Assembly (NCBI RefSeq): GCF_000003815.2
Contig: NC_049988.1
Coordinates: 12,180,917 to 12,244,916, forward strand
Direction of reading: 5' to 3'
Length of the DNA: 64,000 nt
DNA from: Branchiostoma floridae
Lineage: Eukaryota > Chordata > Leptocardii > Amphioxiformes > Branchiostomatidae
This document shows positions 1-11,512 of this stretch, piece by piece. The position numbers and the translations under genes are program-made. Position 1 is the stretch's first letter. Each line of letters begins with the position of its first letter. A model generated the notes under the pieces. The model ran no database searches. It saw only the letters and a program-made list of their open reading frames with translations, and was not told where the DNA came from.

Positions 1-652
1 TAACAGTCCACTTTTTCCCATTCTTATTTAAGGAAATGGAAAACAAACCACAGATGGTTTCAACTGATTTGGTATTTCCATTTTATTTAGGCCATGTTGA
101 TTTGATTATATGGATGGCATCCTCTGGCTTTTAAAGTTAGATGTAATAATTGTTCAATGAGCTGAAGACAGTGGTCCCACAGTTTGGAACAGATTAAATA
201 AGACATTATAATTGAGTCTCACTAAAGCTGATAGATAATCTTATATTTCTTTAATTGGTTTACACTTCCTTATTTACACTTCTTTAATTGGTTTACACTT
301 CCTTATTTAGTACTGGTAACCTTCAATTTTCAACTTATATCCATACATTATTACCTAAATTCATCATCATCTTCGTTGCATGTCAGTTTAATCTAAGTTA
401 TGGTTCTTTATTTAGTATAATGTGTTTTGCATTCTATTGGTCCCTTTATTTATAATCCATATTCATTTCTTTTGTTTAGTTTAGTTGTAAAGGGAGACCT
501 TCTTATGAGCAGAAACTTTTGGCCCCCTTGTACTGTCTTTTATATTTTATTGTCTAGTATTTATTGTTTTTATTCTTCTTTAGTAACAAACAAACAAGCA
601 AATAAACAAGCAAACAAACAAAGACAGAAGCGTGAAGTAACAGATTAGAAAC
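1..652. other. Part of intron 4 of the minus-strand GPCR
   Basis: No exon-like sequence seen; reverse-strand translation shows no NPxxY or TM7. Bases 578-622 are a CAAA-type microsatellite (GTTT on the gene strand). Bases 90-128 (ggccatgttgatttgatta...) match a repeat end also seen near 15448, 23941 and 43124. A 30 bp duplication (tttaattggtttacacttcc) occurs around 250-305. Confidence 0.6.
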
Positions 653-787
653 CTTAGCCCAGTAGACAGAAGCTGGTATCTTGTTGCGGATGTAGATTGT
701 TCGCCACAGGTTTAGCACGTGATTCGGCAGCCAGCAGATTCCGAAGAGGATGACCACACCCACTACCATGGATATGACGCGTCTGGT
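653..787 (-). CDS. KISS1R-like: Minus GPCR exon 4 (TM6)
   Basis: Acceptor tttcag|ACCAGACGC and donor GCTAAG|gtttct give 135 bp, encoding [20 protein letters not shown] and then [20 protein letters not shown] is the TM6 toggle-region motif. A (GTTT)n-like tract lies just inside the intron (roughly 578-622). Confidence 0.92.
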
Positions 788-3379
788 CTGAAAATTAAAA
801 AAAAAGACATTTCCGATTGATGTCTGCATGACTTCCTTAGTAGCAAAATACCTTACGACTCCTACATTGAATATTACGACACCCACGTAATAAAAAAATA
901 TGCTTCTGTTACATGGATGTTTAAATGTGATTTCGCGCTGCTAGCTACATCGCTGCGACCTAGAAACATGGGTTTTGTAACTGAAATATCATGCAAAAGG
1001 TAGAAGTATGACAGAAAATATAACAGAACAAAGTGTAAAAAGAAAAGATTCGTTTTTTTTAATCCGTAACATTCGTTGAGCGCTCTGTTGAATCGCTAAG
1101 TCACAGCATGGTAACCGCTCTAATGGATTGGATGATGGATGACGACTGTTATGCGTATTAACTGTTATATACTAGATAGTTATATAGATAGATGGGTTAT
1201 TACACAACAATTGCATCAGTGACAGTGTATGGCAATGCACAGATAACAGAGGTTACAGTCGAATGCTACACATCCACGTTAGTAACTCTTACAACAATTT
1301 CAGTTACTACAATACTGTATCGAGTGGAATCTACGTTAGATTATAAATGGAAATATTACATACATTGAGTATTTCTATGCTACTTTGTGACATAACATTT
1401 CTCAAAATACTTGCTCAGTTACTAGAATGCAAATCACCAAACCTTCGTTGCTCACAGGAAGGTATTAGAAAATAGTAGAAAGGTAGATTTGAGCCAATGA
1501 GAGACATAGATTACACCTATGGGCACCAAGGTTTTTGTCACATTCTCTCCGCGCATCCCTACATCCCCCCAATGACGTTAGAACCTTTCAAAGGTCTTAA
1601 CCCTGAGACTTTCCTAAGCCTCGGTAAAGGTGGACGTGGCACTCTCACTGGACGTGGGGCACGCTTGCGACATTGCTGGGTTCGTTCACTGCGTCACTGT
1701 TTTGTCATTTTCTCCGATTTTTTATAATTCAGATATTGCGTAATACGTAAAAGTATGACGTAGAATACGACAAAATACACAACAAGTAAGAATGTTCTTT
1801 GTCTCTGAAATTCGCAGAGTATCTTCCGAACCCAGCAATACCGCAAGCATGCCCCACGTCCAGTGAGAGTGCATCTCTAGACAAACTCAACGGTTATTCA
1901 CCTGCATGATGGAAGACAGCGGCCCATTTTCGCGCTCCTTGAAGCGGTTCCACAGCTGCCTGACGATGCAGAAACAGGCGCTGGAGCAGACGGTCATCGG
2001 GATGGCGTAGGTGACGAGGACGGTGTAGATCATGTAGCCTTGCTCCCAGGCCACTGAGGGCCACACCGGGCGGCAGTACGTGCGCATGCCGTGGAAGTTG
2101 AAGTTGACCAGGCGGTAGTAGATCGCCACCGGAATAGCCAGGATGACGGAGGCTGGGAATAAAGAAACAACAACAGGATAAAAAACAAAGACGGGGGCCG
2201 ATACAGACTGCCGGACACCTTTGACCCAATGCTGACGTCACACGTCCCTTAAGGTCACGTGACATATATGGGCCTCAGGTCGTTTCAACATCAAGAGAAA
2301 AACAAAAACGAGAGCCAATACAGACTACCGGACACCTTTGACCCAATGCCGACGTCACACGTCCGTTCAGATCACGTGACATAGACCTCGGGTCGTTTCA
2401 ATTTGAGATGGATCAAAGGACAGTCCGGAAGGTTGTTGGTTAGCGCTTTATTTTGTGTGCGTTAAAAGTGGACGTCGCTGTTATAATAGCTTGAAGAAAT
2501 GTTTTGTTCACCTAGTTTTCTAACAGTTACTGTCTTATTTCTTCATTTGTGTATTGAGATTTACACCTTTATGAAAGTATTGAGCTAAAAAGTGAATATC
2601 CCATTTCAGATGTAATCCAGGAGACCAGACGGTAAAGCGTGTTCAACTGAACTTACCAGGAAGGACCTGTACTCTTAAACTTAAAGTCGATGTATAGATT
2701 TAGATAGGTTTAGTTATTCATTTCGTCAGATGAAATTACATAACATATCGCTCTAGCTATCTTGTACGTTGAGCGTTGACCGATAAAGGGAATGTTTAAA
2801 AAGTCCAATATTTGATATCCGTACTTGTCTAATCCAACGGCTTTTTCAGCAATATTCGACGGTTTGATCAACTGATAGGCGTTTGATACTGTAATGCATT
2901 CCCTGATACAAAACTAGATTTTGATTCCACAATAATTGCAGAATGTACACTCATCCATAGATAAGTACGTTAACTCGTACCTGCCCACGTGCAGACGCTT
3001 GCGACCAAAGCGATACGGGTCCGCCTGTACTTCAGAGAGGCAAGCGGGTGGACGATGGCGCAGTACCGGTCCACACTGAGGACGGCTAGGGTCAGACAGG
3101 TCGCCTGGGCCGCGACCTGAAAAACATAATGCAGCTCATTACGTCTTCTATCTATGTCATATCCTAGAATCTACGTGTACATTGTACTAGGTCTATGTAA
3201 CTAGCCAGTAGCCCTATACAACAATTTGCCTTACATGTTAATATCCAGGAATATCCTTGGCCAACTAAAATTCTTATGATACCTACCTGGAGATCTACCT
3301 GGAGATTCTTACATGTTATCAGTGTTAATACTACAGTGCAACAAACATGGCATATTTGGATTTGCATTTTTGCCAAAAA

Positions 3380-3412
<33 letters not shown>

Positions 3413-6400
3413 TATTGACTATCATATCTGTGGTCATTTTTTGGTCAAAAAAAGCTTATTTGATAGAAAGATTATTAATTATGTAAGGCTGTTCAGAACA
3501 AAACCTTCTTATTAAAACAAACAAAGGACTTTGGTGCAGATTTTTCCATCTCCAATCATAACAAGCTTATGTTTTTCTTGTAAATCCTTTAATCATGCCG
3601 ATGAAAGTAATCAGTCTGAACCATGTGGCTGTAGCACATAGAATATGTCAAACACTCAGGTGATCAAGATTCTTGCATGTCCGCAATTGCATTTCTGACA
3701 ACAATTACATGATAATAATCATACAGGTGAATATTTTAGCAAAACATGACAACAACATAGAGTTTAGCATTGCTAAAATGTGTCTATTGCTAAAAAAATG
3801 TGTAAATCTAATGTCGGGATAAAACTAAATTTTCAAGAACAATGCTTTATAACGCTAGTTTACCTTTTTCCTGTGGGGTAACCTTTATCCATTGTTTCTA
3901 AAAGTAGGGATAGACATTGGTTTGAATATTTTTGATGTATAAAAATGTAATTAGAAAATATGGCACTTTGACGCAGACTTGATATCCATAAATACCCTTC
4001 TCCAAAAAAACAACGGATACAGGTTACTATACGGATAAAGGTGAACAAGCGTTAACGACCTGGAGAGGGAACCTGTAGAGAATAGATTGTGCTATGTTTG
4101 TGGGTGTAGTAAGTCATCAGTGGTGTAGTGTGGATGCTATCAACTTCTATCTCGAGTATGTAACAATACTTTTACAATGAAGCCATTTTTCTCTTCAAAT
4201 GGGTTGACGTTTGTCACAAAGATAAATGCACATTATCGTCTCAGGTATCTCAATTTCTTGTTGAGATTATTAAGGACGACTGAGTTGATTTGAAGAATAT
4301 GACAAGATAACTACATACATGGAAGTCTGTCACGAACAATGAGTAGTACAAAAGAGGTTAAATTATCGTCCAGTTTAAATTTAATGACCCACGATTAGGT
4401 ATATTGTTGCAGACTGAATTTGCACATATATCAAAAATATATCTCATGTCATGATAAGTTTCATTTCTGAAATCCAGTAGTCTTTTTTTCTTTTTCCGTT
4501 GGTAGAGTGAAGTGAGTTATCAGAGCGGACATTGCTGTTCTGAATATGCGATGTGTTGATTGAAGGTGAATATATATGTAGTCTCCTTTATGATAAACTA
4601 AGAGTAATAATAACGAAACCTTGCCAACGAAACCATAATGTAATATAGTCATCCTCCATCTAAATATCACGAATTGTCATCATAAAACCACCCAGTACCG
4701 GAAATGTTCAAGTTGGAAGGTCTTCGAGTGGGCACAGGATAGTTTTTGGCTCGGATCTCTTTTGGGTGCCGGGCTGATCTCAAAAGTTGGATTGGTGAAA
4801 GTTTGCTTGTAACTGAATAAATTAGCAGGTAAAGTTTGGCAGCCGCGCTCTAGGTCAGAGGTACACAGTCCTGGGTTCTGAGTTGTGCGGTTGACTGGTG
4901 GTAGCTAATAAGTGCCTGTTGCGATGCTTGGCTAACTGCATTTTGTAATTGTTATAAAAAAAGACTATATGTATAGAGGTTGTTGGGGGTTGTTGTTTAC
5001 ATGATGAAGGGTAAATGTTCTCAACAAAGAATGGATAATAACAATACAGTCTAAGTAGCTTCATTATGAACGCGCCCATGTAATGCACGCATTATAACAT
5101 AAAATGTCTGAAAGAAGGAAAAACGCATCAATAAGACCGGAACATTACACCCACAGAAGACTGGTAAGTATTTAGGGGGGGGGGGGTACCAAGGAAATCA
5201 CAATTTGGATGTATCTGTACAGACGATAAACGCGACTAGTCAAAAGGACCTAACAATACCATCGGTGCAAAACTGATTACCCCAAGGTACCCTGACTCAC
5301 TTGTAGCTATAGTATGAAACGGAAACTGCGCAAGTATCAATTTCCATTTCTCCATAAGTCACATGCCAATTTTCACATTTGAAATTCAACCATGTTTTCT
5401 TTTTTTTTCATTCCGTGGGTGTGAGATATAACCACGGTCATCAGTGTCTTTAGTCAGGGGTGGGCTGCTTAAGATTTCCGTAGTGGACTTTTTAATATTA
5501 AGTAGAAAGAGATCAAACTTTGCACACTTCTTGGTCTTGAAACAGCCAATAACTGTGCCAAGTTTCGTATCTTTTGGTTTATAGAAAAACAGTCTACAAA
5601 ACTTTTAATAAGTACGGTAGTTAGGTTGTGTAGACCACTCATCCGTCCCGAACATGATATGGAAAACGCACGAAAGCTAATACGGAAGAATTATTATTCA
5701 CGAAAGCTGATACGGAAGAAGTACTGTAAATGCATTTAAGTTCGCGGGGATTTAATTTCGCGGTAGAGGGAAAAAGGACTTTTCGCGGTGGTTTTAATTT
5801 CGCGGTAACACCATAGACTGCAGTCTAATACCATAATAGAAAAATGTTCGCGGTGGTTTTAAGTTCGCGGTAAGGTGGTCACCGCGAAAACCGTGAACAT
5901 TAATCCACCGCGAACATTTCTGCATTTACAGTATCATTCAGTGGAGTCATGCAAAGCAGCAATAATCAGTACGCAAAATAATAGCATCCCTGTCCATGAC
6001 CAGAGCGTTAACGAGCTCCTAAAGGAACGGGGGTAATGAACTGTAAAGCTCCGTTACCGCACTTTTTCAACATTGTTACAGAATGGGAGAAATCCCACAA
6101 GACTGGCAAATACTAGTAGGCATTATAGTCCCCATACATAAAGGCGGTGACACTAAGGATCTAACAATTACAGAGACACAACCCTATCCTCGTGTGTAAT
6201 CTAGAAGTATACAACAAGATTGTAGAATCACAACTTTCAGGTGCAGCTCATACCAGGATGTACCCCAGGATTGAACTAGGGTCTCCTGCTTACTAATTGG
6301 AACCAGAAGTGGAGTTTCTACTGTATGGAAACAGTTCAATACCCCCATACAGATGTAAACATACATTACCGATAAACACACACTCATTTACTGTCCAGGT

Positions 6401-7805
6401 CAGAAAGTTGCTGTTAGGAAAATTTGCTACTTCAAATTAAGGCATCGCATGAGTGATTATCCCACTATCATATGACGTCCATTAACTCTGCCGTGAGATA
6501 ACAAGATGTCCCACGAGCACACGTCATAAACGTACAAATTGATGCTGTTTTAATGTGTAAAGTAAGGGAAGCATGCTGTGATGCCAAGGATTCGAACTTT
6601 AGAGAAGGCAACATAGACGGTGTCAGTCCAATTATAAGACTAGAAGTTTGCAAGATACTTACTCACTTTTAGAGTGGGCGTAAGTTTTTTAGAAACAAAA
6701 CTCTCAAACGCTGAAATCTAGTCATATGCATGGCTGCAATGTGTACCATAATCTAGCTGTATTCATCTGTATCTAACCGTTATAGTATTGCTTCTACCGA
6801 AAAGCAGTTTCAAACGTACGGGAAAATGTGGCCTTCATGAATTCACAATATCTGACCCTGTAATTATAAAAGTTGTTTCATGTACAGCCAAAACACGTAC
6901 CAGGCAGACAAGATTAGTTTTTGATAAGTTTCTTTTGTTCTGATAAGTAGTTTCGTTTTGTCAACAACAATTCTTCGAAAACAATTATTCTACTTCGGAG
7001 AATAATACAATGTTGTCGTTAAATGCTGTGGACGTGTTTGTAGTTGAGTAGGCGGGAGTCAACGTGATGTTTGAAGCGGGTACGTGTTTCGTGGCGATGT
7101 ATAATATTGTATCCGAAACACTGTCGTATCCAGAATACGCTCCGAAGCACATACTAAATTTCCATATAGAACAGATTGCAAGTAAAACTACCTTTCCTGG
7201 ACATCCAGTTTTGTGTTTCTAGCGTGACAGATTCTGGATGAGGACGTGATCTGGATGGATCAGTGTATTCCAATACGTACTGACACTACTCTCCAAGCAG
7301 AGGTTATTACACTCCGGCTGTTTTTTTACGTGTTTTAGGCGTTTTTATCGGACTTTCTAGTTTGTACCGTCTTCAAGCAGCGAGACATAAAGAAAACGGT
7401 AGGAAATAGAACGCCCGAAAAAAATGCCTAAAACGGCATGAACGGAGCCTAACCTCTGCTTGTAGCGGACTGACTCACTTGTTTTAGGTAGTTGACGAGC
7501 TTGCACAGAGCTTCTCCAAATATCCAGGACGGCAGCGTGTAGTTAGCGGCCGTGAAGGGAACGCAGCAGACCAGGAAGGCCAGGTCGGTGACGGCCAGGT
7601 TGACGATGTAATAATTGGTAACGGTTCTCATCTCGCTGAAGCGGGCCACGATGTAGATCACCAGCGAGTTGCCCGTGACACCAACCAAGAAAATAACGGA
7701 ATACAAAGTTGGCGCTACATAAGCTTCTATCGTTGTCGGTATGTCAAGCAAGCTGGTAGAATTCCCAGTGAAATTTACCAGCCTGTCGACGATTCCAACG
7801 GGCAT
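653..7805 (-). CDS. KISS1R-like: Kisspeptin-receptor-like GPCR, minus-strand copy (3' end outside window)
   Basis: Rhodopsin-family peptide receptor predicted in the plasma membrane. Four exons join in frame (327, 136, 251 and 135 bp; phases 0, 1, 0, 0), covering the N-terminus to just after TM6. The N-terminus has two N-glycosylation sequons (NFT, NST). TM1-2 reads [20 protein letters not shown], followed by [20 protein letters not shown], which is very close to vertebrate KISS1R. The DRY motif, the ECL2 cysteine in RTYCRPVW and CWLP in TM6 are present. The TM7 NPxxY exon is not found in bases 1-652, so it must lie to the left. The neighbouring plus-strand gene at 11207-24415 is its paralogue. 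Galanin or allatostatin-A receptor is the main alternative family; the TM2-TM3 sequence favours kisspeptin receptor. Confidence 0.85.
1639..1872. mobile_element. MITE, family 'GCACTCTCACTGG', copy 1
   Basis: Inverted ends GCACTCTCACTGGACGTGGG and the complementary CCCACGTCCAGTGAGAGTGC, with a shared core (cagatattgcgtaatacgta). It lies in intron 3 of the minus GPCR, 29 bp from exon 3. Other copies at 16941-17160 and 28286-28516. Confidence 0.8.
1902..2152 (-). CDS. KISS1R-like: Minus GPCR exon 3 (TM4-TM5, ECL2)
   Basis: Acceptor ttcccag|CCTCCGTC and donor ATGCAG|gtgaat give 251 bp. The split codon resolves to Ala. ECL2 contains [20 protein letters not shown] with the conserved cysteine, followed by TM5 and a basic ICL3 start ([11 protein letters not shown]). 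Length and both phases equal the plus-strand copy. Confidence 0.92.
2183..2400. repeat. Tandem duplication with CRE-like and E-box-like sites
   Basis: Two copies of about 105 bp (2183-2289 and 2299-2400) at roughly 85-90% identity by eye. Both keep the CRE-like gacgtcac (TGACGTCA in the first copy, cgacgtca in the second), cctttgacccaatg and the E-box-containing tcacgtgac. They lie just upstream of exon 3 of the minus GPCR, in intron 2. Confidence 0.75.
2981..3116 (-). CDS. KISS1R-like: Minus GPCR exon 2 (TM3, DRY motif, ICL2)
   Basis: Acceptor tcag|GTCGCGGCC and donor TGGGCAG|gtacga give 136 bp. The translation begins [20 protein letters not shown] and continues [21 protein letters not shown] is intact and QATCLTL matches the KISS1R QATCATL signature. 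It leaves one base in the split codon, as in the paralogue. Confidence 0.92.
3850..4054. mobile_element. MITE, family 'TAACGCTAGTTCACC', copy 1
   Basis: Left end taacgctagtttacctt and right end aaaggtgaacaagcgtta are inverted repeats. Same family as 54559-54739 in the VWDE-like gene. In intron 1 of the minus GPCR. Confidence 0.65.
5722..5934. mobile_element. MITE, family 'TACTGTAAATGCA', copy 1
   Basis: Terminal inverted repeats tactgtaaatgcattta and tgcatttacagta with many internal ttcgcggt/accgcgaa units. It lies in intron 1 of the minus GPCR, just right of a small tandem duplication (cacgaaagct.atacggaaga, 5671-5720). Non-coding; a Tc1/mariner-type TA target is suggested. Confidence 0.8.
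6000..6240 (+). pseudogene. Degenerate LINE reverse-transcriptase fragment
   Basis: Bases from about 6079 translate [20 protein letters not shown] followed by GGDTKDL, the segment that opens many non-LTR RT domains. After a frame change, 6189-6240 reads [18 protein letters not shown], the next conserved block. Frameshifts and stops show it is dead. In intron 1 of the minus GPCR. Confidence 0.7.
7296..7463. mobile_element. MITE, family 'AAGCAGAGGTTA', copy 1
   Basis: Inverted ends caagcagaggtta and taacctctgcttg. The interior pair ctagtttgtaccgtcttcaa and cataaagaaaacggtagg recurs at 49543-49747. It inserts just inside intron 1 of the minus GPCR, near the exon 1 donor. Confidence 0.7.
7479..7805 (-). 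CDS. KISS1R-like: Minus GPCR exon 1 (start codon, TM1-TM2, start of TM3)
   Basis: ATG at 7805-7803 opens 109 codons starting [12 protein letters not shown]. The exon ends KLVNYLKQ with a strong donor, CAA|gtgagt, in phase 0. The TM3 disulphide cysteine (ALCKLVNY) is near the end. The paralogue splits at exactly the same residue (MMQ|VTTQ). A MITE at 7296-7463 sits 15 bp inside the following intron. Confidence 0.92.
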
Positions 7806-8407
7806 TTTGAAGAGCTTTTGTTGCCCTGCAACCTTTAATCGATCTCGACAGAACTGTTTTTTTTTTTATTCTACGTGTCCCAGACCAATCTTAACAACCT
7901 ACGCATGGCGTGATTGTAGTTACATGCATATTTATCCATCTAGTGGTTCAATACACATGAAAGAATGGAGTCAATGAGGATTATACCGCTGTTACTGGAG
8001 GCCATTCCGGCTTTGAAAATTGAGATTTTTTCTAAGAACCATTTTTAGGTCAGCAGTATTATAACTATTCATATAGCACATCATACCTTGTCTTGGTGAA
8101 AACACCTTGTAACTTTGTTATTCGTCTCCTTCGTTGTTATTATACCAATTATTCCGTCGAGCTTAACCTTTGAAGTGCCAACTTATGTACTATACAGAAA
8201 AAAATACACTGAAGAGTCCAGAGAATGGAATTCTACAATTGTGTGACAGAATTACCCATTGCAGAGTATAAGGAGATGCCCCAAAGTGTCGGTTTGATTC
8301 TCAACACGACTACAAGTTACAAATATCAGCGAAGAAGTCATATTGGATAATGGTTAACTGCTGATGACTGGTTTTCTTACCTACCTAAAATTTCGTGTCC
8401 TTGGAGG

Positions 8408-8628
8408 TACTGTAAATGCATTTGAGTTCGCGGGGATTTAATTTCGCGGTAGCGGGAAAATGGACTTTTCGCGGTGGTTTTAATTTTTAATTTCGCGGTA
8501 GCACCATGCACTGTAATCTCTTACTGTTATGGAAAAAATGTTCGCGGTGGCTTTAAATTCGCGGTGAAGCGGCCGCCGCGAAAAAAAACGAACATTAATC
8601 CACCGCGAACATTTCTGCATTTACAGTA
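8408..8628. mobile_element. MITE, family 'TACTGTAAATGCA', copy 2
   Basis: Ends are mirror images: TACTGTAAATGCATTTGAG and CTGCATTTACAGTA. If TA is the target duplication, the element begins and ends CTGTAAATGCA. The interior has repeated TTCGCGGT/ACCGCGAA motifs that let the whole element fold. Same family as 5722-5934. Confidence 0.8.
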
Positions 8629-9904
8629 TTATCTTTTCCTGTCTGTGTTCCCACATGTATTGGTAAGCACAACCTAGGGAGCCATGGGCGGGTTGTGATA
8701 TTAAGTATGTATGATTTGGGAAGACGAAGGTGAAGGTAGATTTTTGTCCCTCTAGTTCAGTTTGAGAAGAGAACAAGAAGCAATCCCAGCAGTCCAAGCG
8801 GTGGATGTCGCACGAGCGGAGGTCAAAGGCCATTTCCGTAAGCGTAATTTTCTACGACTGGCCGGTCCATGGAACCAAACACGGTCGACTGGCAAATCCT
8901 ATCATAACCACCGGACGGCGATCCATACGTATGCATATAAACATTAAATTCCATACTGGGTATACCGTACAAGATAACAAGTATGACTAACAAGACAACG
9001 AAACACAAAACACGGCAAAAGTTTCACTTTTCTTTAATACAGTGCGTTGAACGATCTGTCAAAGTTTAAGGGCGCCCTACTGGTGGGAGGGGGACATTAG
9101 TAAGATGCAATACAAATTAACTGCCAGAGGACTGTACGGCTGAATGGACGGCTGGGAACTTGCCAAATGCCCAGGATGTAACCTGTTGGTGGAAGTACCC
9201 GAGGCAGCAGAGACTAATGAAGGACTGACGCTGTTCAAAGGCGTCAAACACAGCAGGAATTGAATAATATCGTCTTTTAGTGAAGGGCGAACAGATTTTT
9301 AATGGCCACAAATGAAAATAAAGTACATCTCTAAGTTTTGGCAATATATCTTGCCAAGCATGCGAGCAATATTAGAAGAGGAAGTTGCAAACTGTTGAAG
9401 AAGTTTCAGTAACTTAGGTGCCAATAATGTGTACTTTCTGCAATTTAACTTAATTGTGGTGATACATGTGTACTGGGACCGATCCTGATTAAATGTAACC
9501 ATTTCTTATTCTGTTTCCAGTATGCGATTCCACCAGCTCCTATAAACTTTCTTTCTTCCTAAATGAAGGAATCCAAGTTTTTTGTTAATTACTAAACAAC
9601 ATTTAACGTTATTGGTGTTTTTTTTAAACTTTGTATTGTCTGTTAGTAGTCTTGGGTTTATGACGTCACGAAACCACCACTTATACCTATGGGCGTTATA
9701 TTTGGAGTGTGTCCCTAACATTCTAACATATGTATCCATCCATCTATCCATCTATCATTCTTTAGAAAGTTGAAATAAATGGAAAACTTTGATTGTACGT
9801 TTATTCTCACTAGTACATGCCATGGCTATGAAATAGAAGTACCATTACAGTGATTTAATCAATGTTATATCTTACATCATCTACGACTATTGTAGTATTG
9901 ATGT

Positions 9905-10180
9905 ATACTACATGAAATGGCCGAGTGGGTGTAGTGTTCGCCTTGCATTCGGTAGGTCGTGAGTTCGATCCCTGGCCGAGTCATACAAAAGACTTTACAA
10001 GCTGCTTTCTCTGTTTAGCGTTCAGCCTGTCACAGCATTCGAGAAAGACTATGGAGGTTGAACACACACCACTACCAGTGGACTAGCCCCCTGCTGTAGT
10101 GATTGCACAAACTTGTGTGGCCCAGGGCTACTGAAACGGAGATGGGCGCCGCCCTATGCGCCATCAGGTGAGGGAAGGAT
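9905..10180 (+). mobile_element. tRNA-derived SINE between the GPCR genes
   Basis: Pol III A-box TGGCCGAGTGG (9918-9928) and B-box-like GAGTTCGATCC (9961-9971) with tRNA spacing, followed by a non-tRNA body. The body segment ggctactgaaacggagatgg reappears in diverged form near 49850, which supports a dispersed SINE family rather than a functional tRNA. Boundaries are approximate. Confidence 0.65.
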
Positions 10181-11060
10181 CTTTGGTTTCTTTTTGCATG
10201 TACCATGTGATAAGACAGTGGTAAACGTACGGACATATGGAGCTTATAATACATGATTTATCTAATGGTATAAAGACTAAGAGGTTCCCTATGCTATTTG
10301 AAAATCGAATCAAAAACTATTAAGTTGATACTGTATACAATTAAAGAGGATATATCTATGATTGTTGTACAACACACAGTCAACACTAAATTGACATTTG
10401 TTACGTGCGTGGGAGGCTGGCGACAGTGACGTAAGACATTAATTTACATGCCGGCTATCTTCTCAACACGCAAGAGGACAGGGTGTTCACAAATAACATA
10501 AATCATGATAACAGTCAGGATGATTAGGTTATTGGCTTCATCTCGAACGAAGACATTAGATTCAATGAACCAAGAATATTGTGATGACAACAACCAAAAC
10601 AACAAAATGACGCTAATCAAAGAATGATATGAACACAGCTGCATTGCGCTGATAGATTGATCCCACACTCCATTTTTCCCTTCCTTCCTTCCTTCCTTCA
10701 TGTTGAAAGATCAAAAGCCATTGATCGACAGTTTCTGTATGCTTTATAATATTCCTACCCGTGACAAAAAAAATGTACGAGTAGCCCTTTGTAATCAGCC
10801 GCAGACATACGGCTAGTTGGGTAGCCCTGGATTGTATGTATTCTCTACATCCAAACTGATAAGCCAAATAAAATCAATACGATTCACATAATCTGCCCGC
10901 CTCCACCAATACACACCTTATACGCCGTTCCACGTCCAAATCCCATGCATATGTATGAAAGACATACATTCTTATTCCAGACCATCTTGGAGGCTTTAGA
11001 GGAACTCCTAAAGAGGAATGGCGCATGCCAGTTACGTGGACACGAGACCATGAAATCGTA

Positions 11061-11066
11061 TATAAA
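11061..11066 (+). promoter_or_regulatory. TATA-like box for plus-strand GPCR
   Basis: TATAAA sits inside tcgtatataaagg. About 25-30 bp downstream is the initiator-like tcagttcagt, and the start codon is a further 110 bp on. The spacing fits a TATA promoter with an unspliced short leader. No comparable box was seen for the minus-strand gene. Confidence 0.45.
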
Positions 11067-11206
11067 GGATTCATGGGAATCAGTTCAGTTCAGTGTGGTG
11101 ACTTGACTTCTGAAGAGAAAGATGCTTTCTCGTAAAGATATATTGCATGTAGTACACTGTACATTCTCGTTTTAGTACATTGTGCTGTTCTCATTCGAGT
11201 TACGCG

Positions 11207-11512
11207 ATGAATGTAAGTTTAAACGATACAACGCCATGGCCCCGCAGCGTGCACCTGCCGATAGTAGCGTACCTAGCGCCGCCCGTGTACGGCGTCATCT
11301 TCCTGGTGGGCTTCGTCGGCAACTCGCTGGTCATCTACGTGGTGGCCCGCTTTGCCGAGATGAGGAACGTCACGAACTACTTCATCATGAACCTGGCCGT
11401 GACGGACCTCGCCTTCCTCGTCTTCTGCGTCCCGTTTACAGCTGCGAGCTACGTCCTGCCGTCATGGGTCTTCGGCCTGTCCATGTGCAAGTTTGTCAAC
11501 TACATGATGCAG
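11207..11512 (+). CDS. KISS1R-like: Plus GPCR exon 1 (start, TM1-TM2)
   Basis: ATG at 11207 opens MNVSLNDTTPWPRSVHLPIV. The exon ends CKFVNYMMQ|gttagt in phase 0. It is GC-rich compared with the AT-rich intron that follows. Confidence 0.92.

Larger units (their letters stand above)
7806..11206. other. Shared intergenic region between the divergent GPCR genes
   Basis: About 3.4 kb between two start codons pointing away from each other. It must contain both promoters. Recognised contents are a MITE (8408-8628), a tRNA-derived SINE (about 9905-10180) and the TATA-like box at 11061. No other coding potential was supported. Confidence 0.7.

Noticed and set aside
9911-9985. Functional tRNA gene
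   Set aside because: A and B boxes are present but the cloverleaf is poor and it continues into a SINE body repeated elsewhere.
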